64,000 nucleotides of DNA from Phanerochaete sordida (taxonomy: Eukaryota; Basidiomycota; Agaricomycetes; Polyporales; Phanerochaetaceae), in contig BPQB01000004.1 of NCBI GenBank assembly GCA_019973155.2, positions 1,158,124 through 1,222,123 of the forward strand. Reading direction: 5' to 3'. Shown piece after piece: positions 58,671-64,000 of this stretch. The notes below the pieces were generated by a model. That model did not search any database, was not told the DNA's origin, and saw only the letters and a list, made by a program, of their open reading frames with translations. The translations under genes and the position numbers were made by a program. How positions within the stretch are numbered: position 1 is the stretch's first letter; every line of letters starts with the position of its first letter.

Positions 58671-61600
58671 GTACAGAGAGTCTGTGATGTCTTGATTGTA
58701 CTGGTCCTGGACAGGAGGGACAGCTTCCGTTTTTCCAAGCAGTATCCATGCCTCTGTCTGTTGCTGGCTAGTCCTGAAGGCAAAGACATGCCTGGAGATT
58801 TCGTTCTGTGATTATATTAATATCTGATCTAAAACAAATCGCTGCATAGAATAACGTACCTGTTCGGCCATGGAGAATAATATTGGGGGTAATAAAAAGC
58901 ACTGGTGAGGCTCTGGCAGATGTGTAGGACGTGGTTTTCAAGCGTAGGCACAGAAAATACTAGGAGCAGCAGGGGAAGCCCAAAGAATAGATTGGAAGGG
59001 AATTTGTTGGAGGAATGAATTTTCAGAGACTATCAATGAAGATCCGAGTGGTTGAGAGTAATATCTGGTAGAAGGGAGGATGGGGAGTGAGATGAGGGCC
59101 TGTTGAACAGCAGGGTGTAGGGCTAGACTTCCAGAGAGTCAAAAAATCCAAGGGGACAAGGAAGGGCTAGGTAGCCTCCTAATTGTGCATATAGGGCGAC
59201 CATTGACCGAGTAAACTCTGATCAATAAGTGCTGGTAGAGAGGGGTAGGAGGGTGGCAATATTCAGGTTGCAGTGCTGGTGGATGACAGCAATAGCCAGA
59301 AAAAATGGATATTAGCCCCTAAAAAGCCAATTCAGTGGTGAAAATCAAGGGAAACGAAGGTCAGCAACGCTTACTGATTGTGTAAACCTGTGTCAGTGAC
59401 GTCTGGTGGGCTGCACACAGTAGTGACGAACGGTGTGGCAAAGATTGAGTTTGCAGTAGCGGTGGTGGTGGCGTAGTGAGCAGACAGCGATGGCAACAAT
59501 GAGAGGTCTGGCGGTGTCCTAGAGTCAATGACAGAGTAAACTCTTGTCAATGAAGGTGGTAGGTGCCGACGACAGTGAGGGGGACGACGAGGAAGGGGCT
59601 GCAGGGCATTTGGCAAGATGGCGCCCATGCAGCCCAAGGTACTTGCTCAGAGTGGGCCGTAGCGCATAGCGCTCGGTGGGTACGATTTCTTCTCTTTCAC
59701 CTACATTACTCTTAACAATACATAAAATCTAAATCAGCACAAACAATCAGGAAAATAAAAGCAGGCTGTTTTCAAGGATTTGTTCAAAATCTATTGATGC
59801 CCCATGAGGGCAGTTATTACAAAATAACAGAAGCTGCAGCGTCACAAGTCCGAAAATCTCACAAATGCATGTGCAAAGAAGACCACTCAAGGATAGCATG
59901 AGCAGATAGACAGATATGATGCTAGCCTATCAATAGAGTCGAAATACAAAACAATTGTCATAAATACTCTTGTTCCAAATGTCATAAGCTGAAGTAAAGC
60001 TGACATACCTCTGCACTTGATAATTGCTCTTCCAACCATTGCTCAAGTATAAAAAAGGAGCAGAGTTGGTAGCATCTATTGCTGCTGTTTGTGGAGAAAG
60101 TGTTAAAAAGACCAAATATCAGATAAAGAGCAAGAAGATTCACCTGCATGCTCACCTGGAATAGAGCCTGAATATGCAGAGAATATTTGAAACTCCAGAT
60201 TTAACCAAAGTCTAATTATCATAGCTGTACAGACAAGTCCTGGAGCACAACGTACAGACAGGAATCACATGTATAAAGGAAGTGAGGTGAGAGAACTCTG
60301 ACATGTTGAAATCAAGGGTATGCTAGTCATGCTCTGGTGCAGTGCATATAAATGCACACAAAGAGATGTCTAACCCTAAAAGCATTGAGATGGAACATAG
60401 TATTGCCTAATTTACCAAGTCAGCCACATGGAAGTGTAGACCAAGGGGTGCACATTGAAAAAATTATAGACCCAATGTTGATTTTTGCAGACAAGATCAC
60501 CGTGGGCCCCTTCCCTTGAAACCTGCCTTGTTTGATATATGTAGTAATCTCTTATAAATCACGCTTTAGGTTTAAAGGAGAGATCTCTCAAGTGCAGCTT
60601 CCAGCTTAGTGTGCACACTGGTAATGTTGTATTAACGCTGTACATGCTCAACACTTGTTAAAGCACGCTAAGGTGCACTCACTGCGTTTTAGATCAGACT
60701 ATCTGGGATGCTGCTAGGTCTTTCTGGGTCAGATATGAAGGGCTGTGTCAGATGATGTATACTCATCACCACAGATACCACTGATTTACATTTTCGGACC
60801 TCCACGTGGATGGATTGATGTCATATAGGCAGCCACCGAGGGCGGATACAGGTGGCTACCGTCTGCAACAAGCTGTTACTATCTGTACACTGGGCTGTAA
60901 ATATAAATCAGCAGCACCCAATAGGCTGTATCAGCTAGAATAATTATTACGGAAATTCCGGTTTTCATTAAGCTCCCCTCCCTCCAAATACCCTCCTCCT
61001 CTGGCAGCAACACTACGAGAGGTCTTGAGCTCGTCTAACCTACAGATGAGCAAAGAACTAGCACCCAGATCGCCAGAGTAAAGTCTGTGCAAGGAGGGGG
61101 TTATCATAATAATTATCCCTGCTGATACACTCTAATCAGACCCCTCTGTTTACCTCTTCACAGACAGCCTGAAATCATGGCTTACACTCGGCGCTTGCAC
61201 TCTGTGACCATAACAGTGGCTAGCTGCATGATGGTGCAGCTAAGCATGCACATTGAGCCAGATTGGCTGCTGAAGGTCAGTCATTAAACTGTACTGTGCA
61301 TATGCGGGGCAAATAGACACACCACAGGGCTAGTGAGGACAAAACCTGTACAGCTTATTAGGCAGCTCATCAAAGTGCAGCTGCAGTATGTCCAGAGGTT
61401 TGCGCTGCAGGCTCTTTCAGCTCAGTCATGATATGCCCGCTTATATTCAATTGTGCCTTTATATCTGCCAGCATAGTGGAATCAGTGCTGTGTACTAGGC
61501 ACGAGTGCACTGCACAACAGGCAGTATGTTTGAGACAATGATTTGTGCCCAGCACCAATCTATTAACCTCCATTTGTGTTTGCATGCATACCCTCCATCT

Positions 61601-63683
61601 CTTTACGCAATGAGGCTGTCAACAGTGTGGGTCTAGACTGGCAGTGTCTTTTGTCATCATTGTATCCAGCAGCCCTTCCACTGTGCTCGTGCTATATGTG
61701 CGCAGCGGAAACACATGATTAGCTGGATCTATTGTCACAAACTCCACACAGTAACTTCAGGCTTCAGAATCTGCACTTTAGGGTGATCAAGAGCTTGAAC
61801 CAAGAATTTTCCAGACTCTAAAACAGTATGTGCACATGATATGTATGGTTGATGACATTAGAACAGTCATAAGGGCGACAGTCCTCTATAAATATATCTC
61901 TAATTAGCCAATATAATGCTACGCAAAAACATACTTAAGATGCCAGAGATTCCCCCTTTCCTCTACATTGTATCAGGTGCTTAGCTCCTGTGATTCCCTT
62001 GGTGCATACTGTCAGTGTGTAGGCTACAAAGAACAATATGGAGGCCTCATGGTGGCCCAAGTAATACACATGTACAAAACCGGACAAAATGGTAGATGAT
62101 CAGTAGCATAAACATGAGGCTTAAAATACAAAGTCACTTGCATCCGCCAGAAGCATGTTACAAATGATAACATGTATTAGACAACTGGTTTGTATGAAAC
62201 CAGCTGATAACAGAGTGCCAAAGATGTGGCTGTTCAGTGAATACCAGAAAACGCTCAGTCTGGTGTGACAAGGAACATTAGTGCATTGTACCACTATTGC
62301 TATTACTCACTTCATGTCTGTTGTCTTTTGGCCAAAAAGATACCAGGAAGCAGTTACTCTGGTGTGCCACGTAGCAGCAGTACATTATTATTGCACCAAG
62401 GCTATTATTCACTCTATACTAGCTTTATGTCCCATGACAACATGTATCTAATGTGTTGCTGCCACAGAACATAGCTCAGAGCGCCCATCGGAGCAACTGT
62501 ATCTATACAAAGCATGTACTTAGGGTCTTCAAATATTTTCCGAATTTACTGGAATTTATTCGAGGCTACAGAGTAGTTTGAATCCAAAGAGGTGTGCAGG
62601 AGCCAGAGCACATGATATGCACGTGATATGCACGTGATTGATGCCATCAAACATGCTGAAAGTCTATACAGACGTGTCAAAGGGTGTTGCATTGCTCAAA
62701 ACACGAAAAGAAACGCCAAAAACACGTTCAACACTGTTTTATTCATGTTTTGGCTATTATTGCTGACGAAGTAATTTTAGGTACGCGAAAATCCACCCCT
62801 TGACAGGTGGGATTTTCGCGTACGTAAATCCAGATCGTAAGCATTGAGCCCCAGAGCGCTCAGCATTTATTGGCTTGTCCAGAAGTGTATACAGCCTCCT
62901 AGGCCTAGATAAAATTCCGTAAAATCTGGAAATATTCTGGGGCCTACTATAGAGTGCATCGATGGGCCTGAGAATGATGGGACTTGCCATATATGGAACA
63001 TGATCCGATAACTGCAGAAAAGACCTCAGATTCACAGTTTTGCCCATTTCAGCAATTGTAGCAGGCATAGACCCTCAATAAATCCCACATAAATGCATTT
63101 ATATTGCATTGCACCCCTATGCATATGTTAGAGGTAGCAGTCGTACCATGTTACCGTGATTCAAGCCGAGAATGCGCCGATCTACAAAGAATATGTTATA
63201 ATTGCATACCCTGCCAACCTGCCTTCTAAGCTTAATACATTGGGTTCAGCTCACTCTATCATAGCCTCTACATATGCTTTGTATAGATTCCAGATGCCCA
63301 AGGCCTTTGCAAAGTGCAGTACTGCCACTTGTTGCCAAAGCTTGGCTGAGCACCTGTTGAGCGCCTAATTGCAAACTTTATGCCACATTATCATAGCTTT
63401 GCACAATTAATATAGGCAACTTCTATACATCACTAGAATCCTCTCACTGAGCTCTACAAGTTGGTACGGTCACCCTCTTGATGTGGCCACTTTTGAGGAA
63501 GTTCATTGGCTGGCCTACATTGCTGGCCTTGTAAGCGCCCGTAGTTACTCTGCTCTGTGCTGGTGTACAGTGAGCGAGTTCATTACAAGAGTGTTACCAT
63601 GGTGTAGAGGGATGTCTGAACTATACATCAGCCCATTATGAAGACTGCATAGTGGGTGCATGAGGCTAAATAAATCTGACAAG
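58671..63683. other. About 5 kb AT-rich, gene-poor region
   Basis: No supportable gene. Holds a diverged direct repeat around GAGTAAACTCT (59208-59245 and 59525-59560), purine-rich stretches at 59460-59600, and a hairpin at 62781. Open frames are short and without motifs. Probably old transposon-derived DNA. Confidence 0.5.
62781..62823. repeat. Perfect-stem hairpin
   Basis: GTACGCGAAAATCC (62781-62794) and its exact inverse (62810-62823) enclose a 15-nt loop. No T-run follows to suggest a pol III terminator. Confidence 0.8.
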
Positions 63684-63845
63684 TTTCAATACAAATTTTG
63701 TAATGGATTGAAGCGGAGCCTGAAATGTTTGTATTGAAGTAAGCCAGGAAGTTCCCACGCATTGGGCAGAAATCCGTTCCGGTGCAGAAAACCCTCCAAA
63801 GTCCTGGGTGTAAGAACGATTCTTCATTTCATTCAGAAATCGTAA
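63684..63845. repeat. Dispersed direct repeat, copy 2
   Basis: Second copy of the 57993-58153 sequence, in the same orientation; it contains RFLNEMKNR on the minus strand as copy 1 does. Suggests a second, more decayed copy of the neighbouring multicopy gene's 3' end. Confidence 0.75.
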
Positions 63846-64000
63846 AAGCCGAGGCCACGTGGCTAACGCGTGGCATCTGGAAAAACCCCATATGTTAATT
63901 AGTTGTGTTCCAAAGATCATTCAATGTGAATTGCTCTATTGGACATTTTGAAGCCTAATTTACAATTAAATGGCCTTTCCTGATGCTTTTGTCCTATTTC
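63846..64000. other. Window end, AT-rich
   Basis: Nothing recognised. Confidence 0.5.

Overview
The window looks like nuclear DNA of a filamentous basidiomycete, most likely an Agaricomycete. Introns are numerous and mostly 50-60 nt long, with donors of the GTRNGT type. ATP-citrate lyase is one fused gene rather than the two-gene arrangement usual in Ascomycota. A WrbA-type benzoquinone reductase, a DUF6532 protein, and several large proteins of a kind seen in many copies in Agaricomycetes also fit. Species cannot be named from sequence alone.

Left part (1-33.2 kb) is gene-dense and GC-rich. In order: the 3' part of an extended SDR (+); an unrecognised, possibly broken gene (-); a nuclear-looking low-complexity protein (+); glucose-6-phosphate isomerase (-); an unrecognised 753-aa protein (+); a 1,716-aa mucin-like single-pass membrane protein (-); COP9 signalosome subunit 3 (-); WrbA/benzoquinone reductase (-); an atypical SDR (+); caleosin/peroxygenase (-); a DUF1275 membrane protein (-); ATP-citrate lyase (-); and a UBL3/MUB-type prenylated ubiquitin-like protein (-). 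Most multi-exon models close in frame when GT-AG introns are removed (for example GPI 552 aa, CSN3 438 aa, ACL 1,155 aa), which supports them. ACL (cytosolic acetyl-CoA), GPI (glycolysis) and caleosin (lipid bodies) share a carbon/lipid theme, but nothing shows co-regulation.

From about 33.4 kb the character changes: AT-rich spacers, MITE-like elements, nested DNA transposons and broken or doubtful genes. The centrepiece is an 11.8-kb structure (42078-53848). It has 605-bp, nearly identical terminal inverted repeats starting CACTAGTG and 4-bp flanking CGAG repeats, and sits between two divergent large genes. It contains a large palindrome. That palindrome is split by an apparently complete 3.27-kb Tc1/mariner-IS630-type element with 54-bp perfect TIRs, a TA duplication, an intact DD34E transposase and a second, convergent gene. 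The same large element also holds a 1.19-kb hAT relic (8-bp duplication TCTAAAAG) and a 332-bp foldback element. Because the palindrome has two arms, the uninterrupted arm preserves the empty site of the Tc1-type insertion.

Three long genes around the large element (DUF6532 gene, and the two genes bordering the insertion) each read through completely except for one in-frame TGA. An F-box-like gene and the transposon's second gene each carry a 1-nt homopolymer frameshift. The last 5-6 kb is AT-rich and nearly gene-free. No rRNA gene, convincing tRNA gene or CRISPR array was seen.
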